The notes beneath the pieces are model-generated. The model worked only from the letters and a program-made list of their open reading frames with translations, searched no databases and had not been told where the DNA came from. Below, one piece after another: positions 17,816 to 26,729 of a DNA stretch of 64,000 bases. Origin of the DNA: Hoylesella loescheii DSM 19665 = JCM 12249 = ATCC 15930 (GTDB lineage: Bacteria > Bacteroidota > Bacteroidia > Bacteroidales > Bacteroidaceae); NCBI RefSeq assembly GCF_000378085.1, contig NZ_KB899210.1, forward strand, positions 62,001 through 126,000, read 5' to 3'. A program made the position numbers and the translations under genes. How positions within the stretch are numbered: position 1 is the stretch's first letter; every line of letters starts with the position of its first letter.

Positions 17816-18364
17816 TTACTGTAATAGTTCTTCCAGTTTTCTTTCAAGCTTCTTCGAGAGTACGGTTCCCATCACCACCTTTCCTTCGGGGTCGATAAGT
17901 ACCATCGATGGAATCCACTTTACGCCATAAGCCTTTGATATATTGGCTTCGCGCATCTTTTTTAGCTCGCTCACGTGGGCATATTTCATACCATATTTAT
18001 CGATGGCGGCTTTCCATAGGGCAGCGTCAATGTCGAACGATACACCCACAAATGCCACACCCTTATCCTTAAACCTGTTGTACATGGCAACGATGTTGGG
18101 TGCATCTTTGCGGCAGTCGGGACACCATGATGCCCAAAAGTCCAGCACCACATATTTGCCCTTAAACTGGCTAAGGCTCACTTTCTTGCCATCGGGTGAG
18201 GGCAGTTCGAAATCGGGAGCAACTGTTCCAGGCTTTAAAAGTTCTGTGGCGTATTGTTCATCGAGATCTACTTCGGTAGCTTGTTGTGCCTTTGCGTTGA
18301 GGCACCACAACGATAAAGCGACCAATAAGGCCGTAGCTGTTCTGCGTATATGCTTGATTTCCAT
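17816..18364 (-). CDS. TlpA/ResA-like thiol-disulfide oxidoreductase
   Basis: 182 residues with a signal peptide (ALLVALSLWCLNAKA). A thioredoxin fold of the AhpC-TSA/Redoxin class: GTVAPDFELPSPDGK, active site WASWCPDCRK with CPDC, FVGVSFD, and the cis-proline loop GVKWIPSMVLIDPEG. Such proteins reduce or oxidise periplasmic thiols, for example in cytochrome c maturation, but no cytochrome genes are nearby. The CPDC pair differs from the CPPC of classical TlpA/ResA-like enzymes. A promoter box sits at 18400-18407, and it may be co-transcribed with the rhodanese gene downstream. Confidence 0.88.
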   Translation of the reverse strand: MEIKHIRRTATALLVALSLWCLNAKAQQATEVDLDEQYATELLKPGTVAPDFELPSPDGKKVSLSQFKGKYVVLDFWASWCPDCRKDAPNIVAMYNRFKDKGVAFVGVSFDIDAALWKAAIDKYGMKYAHVSELKKMREANISKAYGVKWIPSMVLIDPEGKVVMGTVLSKKLERKLEELLQ

Positions 18365-18399
18365 ATTTATAATGCTTTAGTTGTATGTTTCTTTTTCTG

Positions 18400-18407
18400 C
18401 AAAAGTA
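18400..18407 (-). promoter_or_regulatory. -7 box of the TlpA-like gene
   Basis: Minus strand TACTTTTG (TAnnTTTG), about 35 nt before the start codon. Confidence 0.6.
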
Positions 18408-18659
18408 ATCTTTTTCTTCCTTATTATGGCATTGTTAGGCTAAATATTTTTTAGTTTTTAAGTTTACGGGCGAGCAAGTTTCTGTATTTTTAAAATCTTG
18501 ATGACAAACTTATTGAGTCTTACTTGTACGTTTCTATGGTTAGAATTGTAACGTGAAGGTATGTAGAACTTAGAATTTTACATATTTATAAACCCATAAC
18601 CTAAAAGACTATTATTATAAAAAATGTTGCAAATTGCGCATCAAGACAATAAAAAGGCG

Positions 18660-18667
18660 TATCTTTG
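18660..18667 (+). promoter_or_regulatory. -7 box of the OmpA-like lipoprotein gene
   Basis: TATCTTTG matches the consensus; 36 nt before ATG 18704. Confidence 0.65.
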
Positions 18668-18703
18668 CACCAAGATTAACGTTTAAAACATAGTTAGAGA
18701 TTT

Positions 18704-19381
18704 ATGAAGAAGATGAAATTAATGACACTATTGATGTGTCTCGCATTAGTGTTCGGTTGCAAAACCAAGCAAGGAACTGGTGCCCTTATCGGTACTGGTG
18801 GCGGAGCACTCTTGGGTGCTGTAATAGGTAAGGTTGCAGGTAACACCGTTGTTGGGTCTGTTGTAGGTGCCACTGTTGGTGCTGCTGCTGGCTCGATGAT
18901 TGGTAAACACATGGATAAGGTGGCTAAACGTACCGCCGAACAAGTGAAGAGCGCTAAGGTGGAAGAAGTAACCGATGCCAACGGACTGAAAGCCGTTAAG
19001 GTAACTTTCGATTCGGGTATTCTTTTTGCCACCAATAAGGCCGTGCTCAGTCAATCGTCGAAGAACGAGTTGGCTAAGTTCTCGCAAGTGCTTAAAGAGA
19101 ATAGGGACTGTCATGTGGACATCTATGGCCACACCGACAATACGGGTAACGATGGCATTAACATCCCCTTGAGCAATAGTCGTGCACAGAGCGTTGTTAA
19201 CTATCTTAGCAATTGCGGTGTACCCCGTGCCCAATTTCAGAAGGTTGAAGGCAAGGGAAGCTCTGAACCAGTTGCTAGCAATGCATCGGCTAGCGGCAGA
19301 CAGCAAAACCGCCGCGTAGAAGTTTACCTCTATGCAAGCAAGGCTATGGTAGACGCTGCTAACAACGGAACGTTGAAGTAA
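18704..19381 (+). CDS. OmpA-family lipoprotein with glycine-zipper (YiaD-like)
   Basis: 225 residues. Lipoprotein signal with lipobox LVFGC (Cys 19). Residues 25-70 form a glycine-zipper (GTGGGALLGAVIGKVAG, then a second GATVGAAAGSMIGK stretch), which can insert into or oligomerise at the membrane. Residues 100-215 are an OmpA-like peptidoglycan-binding domain with the NX2LSX2RAX2V pattern (NIPLSNSRAQSVVNYL) and RQQNRRVEVYL near the end. The combination is that of E. coli YiaD. It probably links outer membrane and peptidoglycan. Own promoter, and a hairpin 28 bp after the stop. Confidence 0.9.
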   Translation: MKKMKLMTLLMCLALVFGCKTKQGTGALIGTGGGALLGAVIGKVAGNTVVGSVVGATVGAAAGSMIGKHMDKVAKRTAEQVKSAKVEEVTDANGLKAVKVTFDSGILFATNKAVLSQSSKNELAKFSQVLKENRDCHVDIYGHTDNTGNDGINIPLSNSRAQSVVNYLSNCGVPRAQFQKVEGKGSSEPVASNASASGRQQNRRVEVYLYASKAMVDAANNGTLK

Positions 19382-19408
19382 GGCGTGTGCCAAAGGCATA
19401 ATCTGCCC

Positions 19409-19478
19409 AAAGGCACGAAAGAGAAGCTGCATTGGCCAACAATATAGTGGGCGATGATATCTTTTCTTTCGTGCCTTT
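19409..19478 (+). terminator. Terminator-like hairpin after the OmpA-like lipoprotein
   Basis: AAAGGCACGAAAG (19409-19421) pairs with CTTTCGTGCCTTT (19466-19478). The loop is long (44 nt), which weakens the call. Confidence 0.5.
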
Positions 19479-19574
19479 CGGCGTTAAAGTGGGGAAGATA
19501 ACCCATGCAATGCCGAGTTTAACTAGGCGGATAGCTTGCGGAATGCGCATTAAATGCGTATTATAACAACGTTT

Positions 19575-20312
19575 ATGAAGAAGAAAGTATTTAAGATATT
19601 GCGGTGGACGGCCGCTTTGTTTTTTAGTTCTACCATCCTCTCGGTGGTGGTATTGCGGTTCGTACCCGTGTTTTTTACCCCCCTGATGTTCATCCGCTGT
19701 GGCGAACAGCTGTTCGATGGCAAAAGCCTTACCATGCACCACCACTGGGTTTCGTTAGATAAGATTTCACCACACTTGCCTGTGGCGGTGATGGGAAGCG
19801 AAGATCAACGGTTCTTATTGCACCACGGGTTCGACTTTGCAGCCATTCAGAAGGCGGCTAAACGAAATATGGAGGGTGGAAAAAAGCTTGGTGCCAGCAC
19901 AATAAGCCAACAAACGGCTAAGAATGTGTTTCTCTGGCCTGGACGTTCGTGGATAAGAAAGGGCTTCGAAATGTATTTCACGGCACTTATCGAGCTGATG
20001 TGGAGCAAACAACGTATCATGGAGGTGTATCTTAACTCTATAGAAATGGGTGATGGTATTTATGGAGCTGATGCGGTGGCAGAATACAATTTCGGCACTA
20101 ACGCCCTCAACCTTAGTCGCGCCCAGTGTGCCCTTATTGCCGCAACACTGCCCAATCCGAGAAAGTTTAGCTCGAAATATCCCTCGGCTTACATGCGCAA
20201 GAGGCAACAGCAAATCATGAAGAACATGCGCTTTATGCCTTCGTTCCCTAAGGAAGGCGAAGACTATAACCCCAATACGGCCAGTGGTGGCGTGTATAGA
20301 AGGAAAAAATAG
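19575..20312 (+). CDS. mtgA: Monofunctional peptidoglycan glycosyltransferase (GT51)
   Basis: 245 residues from ATG 19575; an earlier ATG at 19554 adds seven residues. One N-terminal TM helix (about 12-35) anchors it in the inner membrane. GT51 motifs follow: the catalytic-glutamate loop [26 protein letters not shown], the [16 protein letters not shown] segment and a YFGxxA-like [11 protein letters not shown]. MtgA polymerises lipid II into glycan strands without cross-linking. There is no transpeptidase domain and the length fits the family. It is followed 33 bp later by a UvrD-type helicase gene. Confidence 0.95.
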   Translation: MKKKVFKILRWTAALFFSSTILSVVVLRFVPVFFTPLMFIRCGEQLFDGKSLTMHHHWVSLDKISPHLPVAVMGSEDQRFLLHHGFDFAAIQKAAKRNMEGGKKLGASTISQQTAKNVFLWPGRSWIRKGFEMYFTALIELMWSKQRIMEVYLNSIEMGDGIYGADAVAEYNFGTNALNLSRAQCALIAATLPNPRKFSSKYPSAYMRKRQQQIMKNMRFMPSFPKEGEDYNPNTASGGVYRRKK

Positions 20313-20345
20313 GTGGGTAAGACACTCCCATACAACAAACGAAAG

Positions 20346-22817
20346 ATGGAGAATTTGCTTGAAAAACTAAACGAAAGTCAGCGCGAAGCAGTGGTATATA
20401 CCGACGGACCACAGTTGGTTATCGCTGGTGCTGGTTCGGGTAAGACACGCGTTCTTACCTTTAAAATTGCCCATTTGCTGCAATTGGGTCTGAAACCATG
20501 GAACATCTTGGCGCTTACTTTTACCAATAAAGCGGCCAACGAGATGAAGGCGCGTATTGGCGACCTTGTTGGGCACGAAGAGGCTAAACGTCTTTATATG
20601 GGTACTTTCCATTCAATTTTCTCGCGAATATTGCGTGTTGAGGCTCCCTACATCGGCTTCTCGCCGAATTTTACCATTTACGATGAAACGGATTCGCGGT
20701 CGCTTATCAAGACTATCTGCAAAGAAATGCAGCTAGACGATAAGGTATATAAGCCTGCCACGGTGCATGCGTGCATATCGATGGCTAAAAACCACTTTAT
20801 CCTTCCCACTGCTTATGCTGCCAATATTGAGTTGATGGAGCGCGACGCAAGAGAGCGTATGCCGGCCGTGCACAAGGTGTATGCCACGTATATGCAACGT
20901 TGCCGACTAGCTAACGCTATGGATTTTGACGACCTGCTGGTGCTTACCTATCAACTTTTTGCCGAACACGAGGATGTAAGAAAGGAGTATGCCGATCGTT
21001 TCCAATATGTGCTGGTAGACGAGTACCAAGATACCAACCACGTGCAACAACTCATCGTGACGCAGTTGACGAAAGAACATCGGCGCATCTGTGTGGTGGG
21101 CGACGATGCACAGAGTATTTATGGGTTTAGAGGAGCCGACATCGATAATATATTAGACTTTCAACAGCAGTTCCCCGAAGCACGTCTTTTTAAGTTGGAA
21201 CAAAACTATCGCTCTACACAAAACATCGTGAAGGCGGCAAATAGCCTTATCAGCCACAACCAAAGGCAGATAAAGAAAGATGTGTACAGTCAAAAGGACT
21301 TGGGTGAGAAAATAACACTGAAGCCCGTTTATTCGGACAAGGAAGAGGCGCTGGTGGTGTGCAACGACATCAAGCGCATCATGAAGAACGAGGAAGGTCT
21401 GTATAGCGACTTCGCCATATTATACCGAACAAATTCGCAAAGCCGATCGTTTGAGGATGAGTTGCGCCGACAAAGTATTCCTTATCGCATCTACGGAGGA
21501 ATGAGCTTTTACCAAAGAAAGGAGATAAAAGACATTATCGCCTATTTCAGACTGGTGATGAACGTTGACGATGAGGAAGCTTTTAAACGCATCGTGAATT
21601 ATCCTGCCCGCGGAATTGGTGATACAACATTGGCCAAAGTAACGATGGCTGCGCAGCAAAACGAGGTGAGTTGTTGGCAAGTTCTAGCTGATCCTGCACA
21701 CTATCACCTTGATGTGAACAAGGGAACATGGACTAAGTTACAGAAGTTTCGCGACATGGTGAATGGCTTTGTTGCTGATGTCGCAACTTTAGATGCCTAC
21801 GAACTAGGGATTAAAATCATAAAGGAGAGTGGCATTCAGGCCGACCTTTATGCCACTAGCGATACTGAAAGCCTTTCTCGACAAGAGAACTTGCAGGAGC
21901 TTGTGGGTGGATTGAAAGAGTTTGTAGACATTAGATGCGAAGAGGGAAACGAAGACGAGGTGTTCTTAGGCAACTACTTGCAGGAGGTTTCGCTGCTCTC
22001 CGACCTTGATAGCGAGGGTGATGAGGAGAGCCGAGTGGTGTTAATGACCGTTCATTCGGCCAAAGGCTTGGAGTTTCCAACCGTTTTTGTTGTGGGATTA
22101 GAGGAGAATATCTTCCCCAGTCCACGGTCTACCGATTCGCCTAGACTGCTTGAAGAGGAACGCCGACTGCTTTATGTGGCCATCACTCGTGCCGAAAAGC
22201 ATTGCATCTTGACGTGTGCCAAGAATCGTTATCGTTTCGGACGAATGGAGTTTGACACGCCAAGTCGCTTTATTAGCGACATTGACCCTAACTTGTTGAA
22301 TGTTCAGAACCCTATGGCAGAATATTCTACACCGCGATTTGAACGACGTTTGCAGTCAGACGAACAGCCTTCGGCGCGCTATTATGGTGGTAGAGACACG
22401 GCGGGAACATACGAAAAGCGTTCAGCTAATCCACGTTTTCTTAACTCCCGACCCGTTGCCAGTCAGTTTATGGCCGACCCAATACCCAACCCTACACGTC
22501 CTCGGAAACCCGAGCAGACCGTAGATCCGTTGTCGGATGCCTTTAAGAAAAGGCTTGTAGCTAGTGGCGCGAACCTGAAAAAAATATCTAAGGCTATGGG
22601 GCAGTCGTCTTCTGGTGCAGCATCAACGGAAGTTATGCACGATAGTAGTGGAAAGGCGATTGTAGAGGGCAGCGTTATCGAACACGAAAGGTTTGGTATT
22701 GGCACGATTGAAACATTGGAAGAAACAGGCGAAAACGCTCGAATGACCGTTAACTTTAAACATGCTGGCTCCAAAAAACTACTCTTGAAGTTTGCAAAAT
22801 TTAAAGTGATAGGGTAG
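20346..22817 (+). CDS. UvrD/PcrA-type superfamily I DNA helicase
   Basis: 823 residues from ATG 20346; an upstream GTG at 20313 directly abuts the mtgA stop and is less likely. Motifs: Q-motif LNESQREAV, Walker A AGAGSGKTR, LALTFTNKAANEMKARI, Walker B LVDEYQDTN, GDDAQSIYGFRGA, EQNYRST, MTVHSAKGLEF, and LLYVAITRAE. The C-terminal ~60 residues hold a small domain (VIEHERFGIGTIETLEE), the Tudor-like RNA-polymerase-binding domain known at the PcrA C-terminus. It unwinds DNA 3' to 5' in repair and transcription-coupled processes. It ends at a strong terminator. Confidence 0.95.
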   Translation: MENLLEKLNESQREAVVYTDGPQLVIAGAGSGKTRVLTFKIAHLLQLGLKPWNILALTFTNKAANEMKARIGDLVGHEEAKRLYMGTFHSIFSRILRVEAPYIGFSPNFTIYDETDSRSLIKTICKEMQLDDKVYKPATVHACISMAKNHFILPTAYAANIELMERDARERMPAVHKVYATYMQRCRLANAMDFDDLLVLTYQLFAEHEDVRKEYADRFQYVLVDEYQDTNHVQQLIVTQLTKEHRRICVVGDDAQSIYGFRGADIDNILDFQQQFPEARLFKLEQNYRSTQNIVKAANSLISHNQRQIKKDVYSQKDLGEKITLKPVYSDKEEALVVCNDIKRIMKNEEGLYSDFAILYRTNSQSRSFEDELRRQSIPYRIYGGMSFYQRKEIKDIIAYFRLVMNVDDEEAFKRIVNYPARGIGDTTLAKVTMAAQQNEVSCWQVLADPAHYHLDVNKGTWTKLQKFRDMVNGFVADVATLDAYELGIKIIKESGIQADLYATSDTESLSRQENLQELVGGLKEFVDIRCEEGNEDEVFLGNYLQEVSLLSDLDSEGDEESRVVLMTVHSAKGLEFPTVFVVGLEENIFPSPRSTDSPRLLEEERRLLYVAITRAEKHCILTCAKNRYRFGRMEFDTPSRFISDIDPNLLNVQNPMAEYSTPRFERRLQSDEQPSARYYGGRDTAGTYEKRSANPRFLNSRPVASQFMADPIPNPTRPRKPEQTVDPLSDAFKKRLVASGANLKKISKAMGQSSSGAASTEVMHDSSGKAIVEGSVIEHERFGIGTIETLEETGENARMTVNFKHAGSKKLLLKFAKFKVIG

Positions 22818-22833
22818 GGCGAGCAAAAAATAG

Positions 22834-22895
22834 AGGCGTCTGAACCTGCGAAAAATATGCGTTAGCTCGCATTTCGCGTTGGTTCAGACGCCTTT
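22834..22895 (+). terminator. Intrinsic terminator after uvrD/pcrA
   Basis: AGGCGTCTGAACC (22834-22846) and GGTTCAGACGCCT (22881-22893) form a 13-bp stem followed by TTT. The loop can form an inner stem (GCG-rich). Confidence 0.75.
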
Positions 22896-23139
22896 ATTAT
22901 GTATGTTTGTTAGTGATAGGCGGGCTTAAGGGCTGTTGGTTAAGTTGTTCGCTAACTAACTGGAAAGTTAGGAGAGCTAGTAAACAAGGCAAACCAGTAA
23001 GCTAGAAAATCATAGACCTAATAGACTTGCTAATGTGTAAACTGGTCAACTGGTTAACTTATAAGCTTGTTTGCTTGCAATTTTGTTAACCCGTAAGCTT
23101 GTAAACCGGTCAACGTTTTAACTCGTTAGCTAACTACTT
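22896..23139. repeat. Word-repeat region of GTTAACTGG/AAGCTTGTAAAC type
   Basis: A run of drifting words such as GGTTAACTTATAAGCTTG, GTAAACTGGTCAACTGG and GTAAACCGGTCAACG, similar in style to 14468-14872 but with a different base mix. No gene. It separates convergent genes (helicase and M6 protease). Confidence 0.65.
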
Positions 23140-24999
23140 TCACTTGCTAATCACCACTTTCTTCTTACCTATTATATAAACGCCCTTGGGCAAAGCTTTG
23201 AGGTTGGTGCCTACGTAGCGGCCATCGATGGTGTAAATCTTCTCCTTGTTGCCGTTCTCCATGTCCATTTCGGGCTGTTGAATGCCTGTAGACATTTGAT
23301 CTTTAAGGAAATCAAAGGTAACGATACCATCTTTCAGCATGATGTTATAGATGGGTTTGTTAAGCATTCCACCTGTCCACGGTGCATAGTTCACTAGCCC
23401 TTGTGCATCGGTAAGGCGTTGAACATTGGTCTTTCCTGGGTAAAGGTCGCCCGCAAGTTGTTCTTTGTATTGGTCTGCCTTGATGTGGGGCCAAGTCTCA
23501 GCGCTTGAATTTGATACCTTTCGATAAGAAGAGGGCAGGTAACCATCGGCAGGAACGATGGTCATTCGGGGGTGTTTTTTCAGGTTATTTACTGAGTTGT
23601 CGCCCCCATAGAACACCGAAAAGGCTCGTGGGTCGTACTCTACGTGGCTCACCATCATACCCGATGCGGGCAATTTATAGTTCCATCCCTTGGCTTGAAT
23701 GTTCTCTACGATGTAGTATTCCTTGCCATCGGCCCTGTTGTCGTTCTTTATTCGATAGGCTTTTCCGCCCTGATCAATGCTTTTTAGTTCTACTTTCCCT
23801 TCCTTGGTAAGCGTTTCGATGGTTATCCAGCCCATCTTTTCGCGTTCCCATGCGGTGTAAGCGGTGGGCGAATAACCATCATACATGTATATACCATTGT
23901 CCATCACGTCCCAATCTTCCATGCCTTGGTTGTCGTAAGCGTCTAAATCACGTTCTCCACCGGCAGTGGTCCATTGTGAATTTACTGTGGGATAGAAGTC
24001 GGGCAGTCCCATACAATGCGAAAATTCGTGGCAGAAAAGTCCTACGCCGTTGATGGCCAAGCCACTTTTTGAATTGATTTTTGAATTTGGTCGGTAGTTC
24101 AACTCGTTGCTGATACCAGCGAGTCGCACGTATTTTCCATCTTTCTTAATATCTGTTCCACAAACGAATGCTTTCGGCCAAAGTGTAGAATCTAAGCTCG
24201 AGGCACTCTCGCCATATCCTGCATAGATAACATAAACAAGGTCTACGTTGCCATCATTATCGGCATCATATTTTGAAAAGTCTAGCGAATCGTCCATCAT
24301 GGTGCAGGCTTCGGCCACTAACTCGCGGTAATTTTCCATTGAAGAGCTACCGTTGCCATAGTAAGCAGCCCCTTTCGACATGGTTATTGGACCGTAAAGG
24401 TCGAACTGTGGGGTGAATTTTCCACCGCTCATGTCGCTGAAGTACTTCTTAACACTACCCGTGTTGCGGTTTTCAGCGTTTCCGAAGTCTTGGTGCCTTG
24501 GGGCCATACTATTAAGGTATTGGTTGAAAGCCTTGCGCGGTTGAACCTTGAAAGGCCTATTGGCGAATTGCACAAGGAGCACGATGGCGCGTGGCGAACC
24601 AGTATGGGGGAAGAAACTAGGTATGTTACCGCGAGTGAATCCGCGAGTGGCAGCGAGGCGTTCTGGTTGTGTGTTAACGGTAAGAAAAGCCTTAACGTCT
24701 TGCTTCTTGCATAGTGATTGTTCGGCAGAGCTTCGTTTATCGGCATCATGAGCCAATGTGCCCGATGATGTGAGCATACCGTTAGCATCGATATTGGCAA
24801 TGTAATAACCGTTGCCAACTTGTTTCAGTACCACGTTGTCGAGTGTGGATACCCAGTTAAAGTTGGCATCGCCGTTGATGCGAATTGTCAGTTGAGTGCC
24901 GTCGGGCTGGCTAACCGTGATGGGGTAGGGCCATCCCTTGGAGGCGAAACTTGCTAAATGGCATAGCAATGTGATGAGAATAAGTACCGTTTTTTTCAT
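23140..24999 (-). CDS. Secreted M6-family metalloprotease with type IX-like C-terminus
   Basis: 619 residues. Signal peptide (LILITLLCHLASFAS). Catalytic zinc motif HEFSHCMGLPD (H324, E325, H328, D334) of the immune-inhibitor-A/M6 class. A calcium-binding-like loop DADNDGNVDLVYV is at 245-257, and a propeptide-like region precedes about residue 135. The last ~45 residues (KIYTIDGRYVGT, then LPKGVYIIGKKKVVISK) look like the short type IX sorting tail common in Prevotella, predicting export by the same system as the porE-like gene at the left end of the window. It is expected to degrade host or dietary protein at the cell surface. The EFR1 gene is 34 bp upstream on the same strand. Confidence 0.88.
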   Translation of the reverse strand: MKKTVLILITLLCHLASFASKGWPYPITVSQPDGTQLTIRINGDANFNWVSTLDNVVLKQVGNGYYIANIDANGMLTSSGTLAHDADKRSSAEQSLCKKQDVKAFLTVNTQPERLAATRGFTRGNIPSFFPHTGSPRAIVLLVQFANRPFKVQPRKAFNQYLNSMAPRHQDFGNAENRNTGSVKKYFSDMSGGKFTPQFDLYGPITMSKGAAYYGNGSSSMENYRELVAEACTMMDDSLDFSKYDADNDGNVDLVYVIYAGYGESASSLDSTLWPKAFVCGTDIKKDGKYVRLAGISNELNYRPNSKINSKSGLAINGVGLFCHEFSHCMGLPDFYPTVNSQWTTAGGERDLDAYDNQGMEDWDVMDNGIYMYDGYSPTAYTAWEREKMGWITIETLTKEGKVELKSIDQGGKAYRIKNDNRADGKEYYIVENIQAKGWNYKLPASGMMVSHVEYDPRAFSVFYGGDNSVNNLKKHPRMTIVPADGYLPSSYRKVSNSSAETWPHIKADQYKEQLAGDLYPGKTNVQRLTDAQGLVNYAPWTGGMLNKPIYNIMLKDGIVTFDFLKDQMSTGIQQPEMDMENGNKEKIYTIDGRYVGTNLKALPKGVYIIGKKKVVISK

Positions 25000-25033
25000 T
25001 TTCTAATTCTTTTAAATAAGTATATGGTATTAG

Positions 25034-25816
25034 TTATAGTTGGTTCCTGCCGTACCAATACTGTCCTTTCTTCTTGGTTTGTCTGCCAAATTCGATGGCA
25101 TGTTGTGGACAATGGTGGTAGCAAGCAAAGCATGTGAGACAGCTGCCGTTGTGTTTCCACGTCGGCTCCTGTCCCTTTCCGCCGTCGATGTCGGCAGTTG
25201 GGCACACTTCAGCACAGATGCCACAGCGCACACAACGATTTGTTTCAACCCGAAAAGCCTTGTCGCTAACGAGCTTTCGTTCGAAAAGCTCACCTATAAC
25301 ACGGCTGTTTATGCGTGGCCATCGTCCCACATTGGGTTCTTTTTCTACTCTTTGAGCCTCGATAATCTGTGTAACGATGGTTGCCAGATGTATTTGGGCT
25401 TGATGCTTTTTCTCTCTTTCTTTTTCGATAGTGTCTACATCCATGAACGGCAAACCCACATAACTCTCGGGCATGAGCAGCGAAAACACGGCATCTAAGT
25501 GCAGCGGACGTTGCGCCAAAGCCTGTCGGAAGATGCGCATGCTCTCGCCTGTGGTGTCGCCAGCGGTGCAAAGAGCGAAGCAATAATGTCCCTCTGCGTT
25601 AGTGAAGCTTAGCCTTTCGATGAAGCGACGTACTAAAACTGGAGGCCGCCAAGCATGTACGGGAAAGCAAAAGCCTATACGTTCGCCCGCTGCAAGTGTA
25701 TAATGGCATTGCCCTTCCATTGCATCGGGTATGAAAACAAGGCGTTCGCCCGTCTTTTCTGACAGCTGTTGTGCGGCCCAAAGGGTGTTGCCCGTGGCCG
25801 AGAAGTAGAATATCAT
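25034..25816 (-). CDS. EFR1-type flavodoxin-ferredoxin protein
   Basis: 260 residues. The N-terminal half is a flavodoxin-like fold with the FMN phosphate loop FSATGNT (5-11) and later FPVHAWRPP and CTAGDTTGES. The C-terminal part has two 4Fe-4S cluster motifs: CVRCGICAEVCP and CLTCFACYHHCP. This is the EFR1 architecture (electron transfer within one chain). Partners are unknown, and the neighbouring protease is not an obvious one. The -7 box TACCTTTG ends only 4 nt before the ATG, so the mRNA may be leaderless. Confidence 0.88.
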   Translation of the reverse strand: MIFYFSATGNTLWAAQQLSEKTGERLVFIPDAMEGQCHYTLAAGERIGFCFPVHAWRPPVLVRRFIERLSFTNAEGHYCFALCTAGDTTGESMRIFRQALAQRPLHLDAVFSLLMPESYVGLPFMDVDTIEKEREKKHQAQIHLATIVTQIIEAQRVEKEPNVGRWPRINSRVIGELFERKLVSDKAFRVETNRCVRCGICAEVCPTADIDGGKGQEPTWKHNGSCLTCFACYHHCPQHAIEFGRQTKKKGQYWYGRNQL

Positions 25817-25820
25817 TAGG

Positions 25821-25828
25821 CAAAGGTA
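25821..25828 (-). promoter_or_regulatory. -7 box of EFR1 gene, nearly at the start codon
   Basis: Minus strand TACCTTTG, then CCTA, then ATG (25816). Transcription would start at or just before the ATG. Confidence 0.6.
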
Positions 25829-25972
25829 CTACTTTTCAGCGTTAATGGCAAGTTTGACGTGACGTTTTTGCTTACAAATCATACTGGCGAAAGTCCTTTT
25901 ACGTAGGCTTGGACGGCTTAAATGGCACGGCGTTGACACCAAAAGACCCAACTGTTGAACAACCTAAACGCT

Positions 25973-26707
25973 TTAAACCCTCTTTGCACCGAACGTATTG
26001 ATACAGTCTTCGTAAACGGCGAGATTGGCAGATTGCGGGTTGATTGCTGCCATTCCTGCGTCGAAAAAGCGCAGTTTGCCCTCGAAACGTGGGTCGTTGC
26101 GCAGGTCTTTCACCGATTCGGCCACGCAATAGTCCTTTGCAAAGCCACAAACAACCACTTCATCGTATTGCGCCAATTGGTCTAGCACTTGCTTTCCGTG
26201 TTCGTTGGGTGTAGGTTCGCTTACATACGAGAAGATAGAAAACATCTCAGCGTCGGCGTACTCTCCTTTTTGGTAAACGTGTAGAGGGCGTTGACCATGG
26301 TGAAGGTTGTCCCAAGCGCTTATGGCTTGCACCAAAACGTCGGGTAAAGCCCATCCCCAAGAGCCCACCAGGCAGTGTTCGGGCCACAATGTATGTGCCT
26401 TGCCTTGGCTTTCCATGGCTCGAAGATAGTTTAGAACCTGCTCTTTGGGGGCAAATGTGGGTGTTATTACTCCTCGTTCCACATCTTCGGCGTGCACATT
26501 GGCAAAGGGTTTCACACCTTCGCCTTGCCAGTAGGCACAGTGGCCTACGTGATAACGGCGGTGGGTATCTAGCGAAATGGCGATGGCCTCAGGGTCGTTC
26601 TCTGCTATATATTGGGCAATGGCCTCAATGGATTTGTCGGCATGAGGCACATAAAGACTGCCGCGGCTGTCTGCGAAGTCGTTGTTAGGATCGATGATAA
26701 GTAACAT
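25973..26707 (-). CDS. Nicotinamidase-like cysteine hydrolase
   Basis: 244 residues from ATG 26707; an upstream in-frame ATG at 26806 would overlap the preceding gene and adds residues lacking family similarity. Isochorismatase/nicotinamidase fold with the catalytic triad D10 (IIDPNNDF), K147 (VYQKGEY) and C194 (GFAKDYCVAES), and a likely metal site around SLDTHRRYHVGH (D47, H49). The LWPEHCLVGSWG loop resembles WPxHCxxGTxG of PncA. Nicotinamide to nicotinate is the likely reaction in NAD salvage. It lies 22 bp downstream of murF-alr, probably one operon. It is somewhat longer than typical PncA. Confidence 0.82.
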   Translation of the reverse strand: MLLIIDPNNDFADSRGSLYVPHADKSIEAIAQYIAENDPEAIAISLDTHRRYHVGHCAYWQGEGVKPFANVHAEDVERGVITPTFAPKEQVLNYLRAMESQGKAHTLWPEHCLVGSWGWALPDVLVQAISAWDNLHHGQRPLHVYQKGEYADAEMFSIFSYVSEPTPNEHGKQVLDQLAQYDEVVVCGFAKDYCVAESVKDLRNDPRFEGKLRFFDAGMAAINPQSANLAVYEDCINTFGAKRV

Positions 26708-26729
26708 AATGCGGTTCTTTTGTTGTTGT

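Larger units (their letters stand above)
18365..18703. other. 339-bp divergent promoter region
   Basis: Contains -7 boxes for the TlpA-like gene (minus) and the OmpA-like lipoprotein gene (plus). The rest is AT-rich with no gene or clear repeat. Confidence 0.6.
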
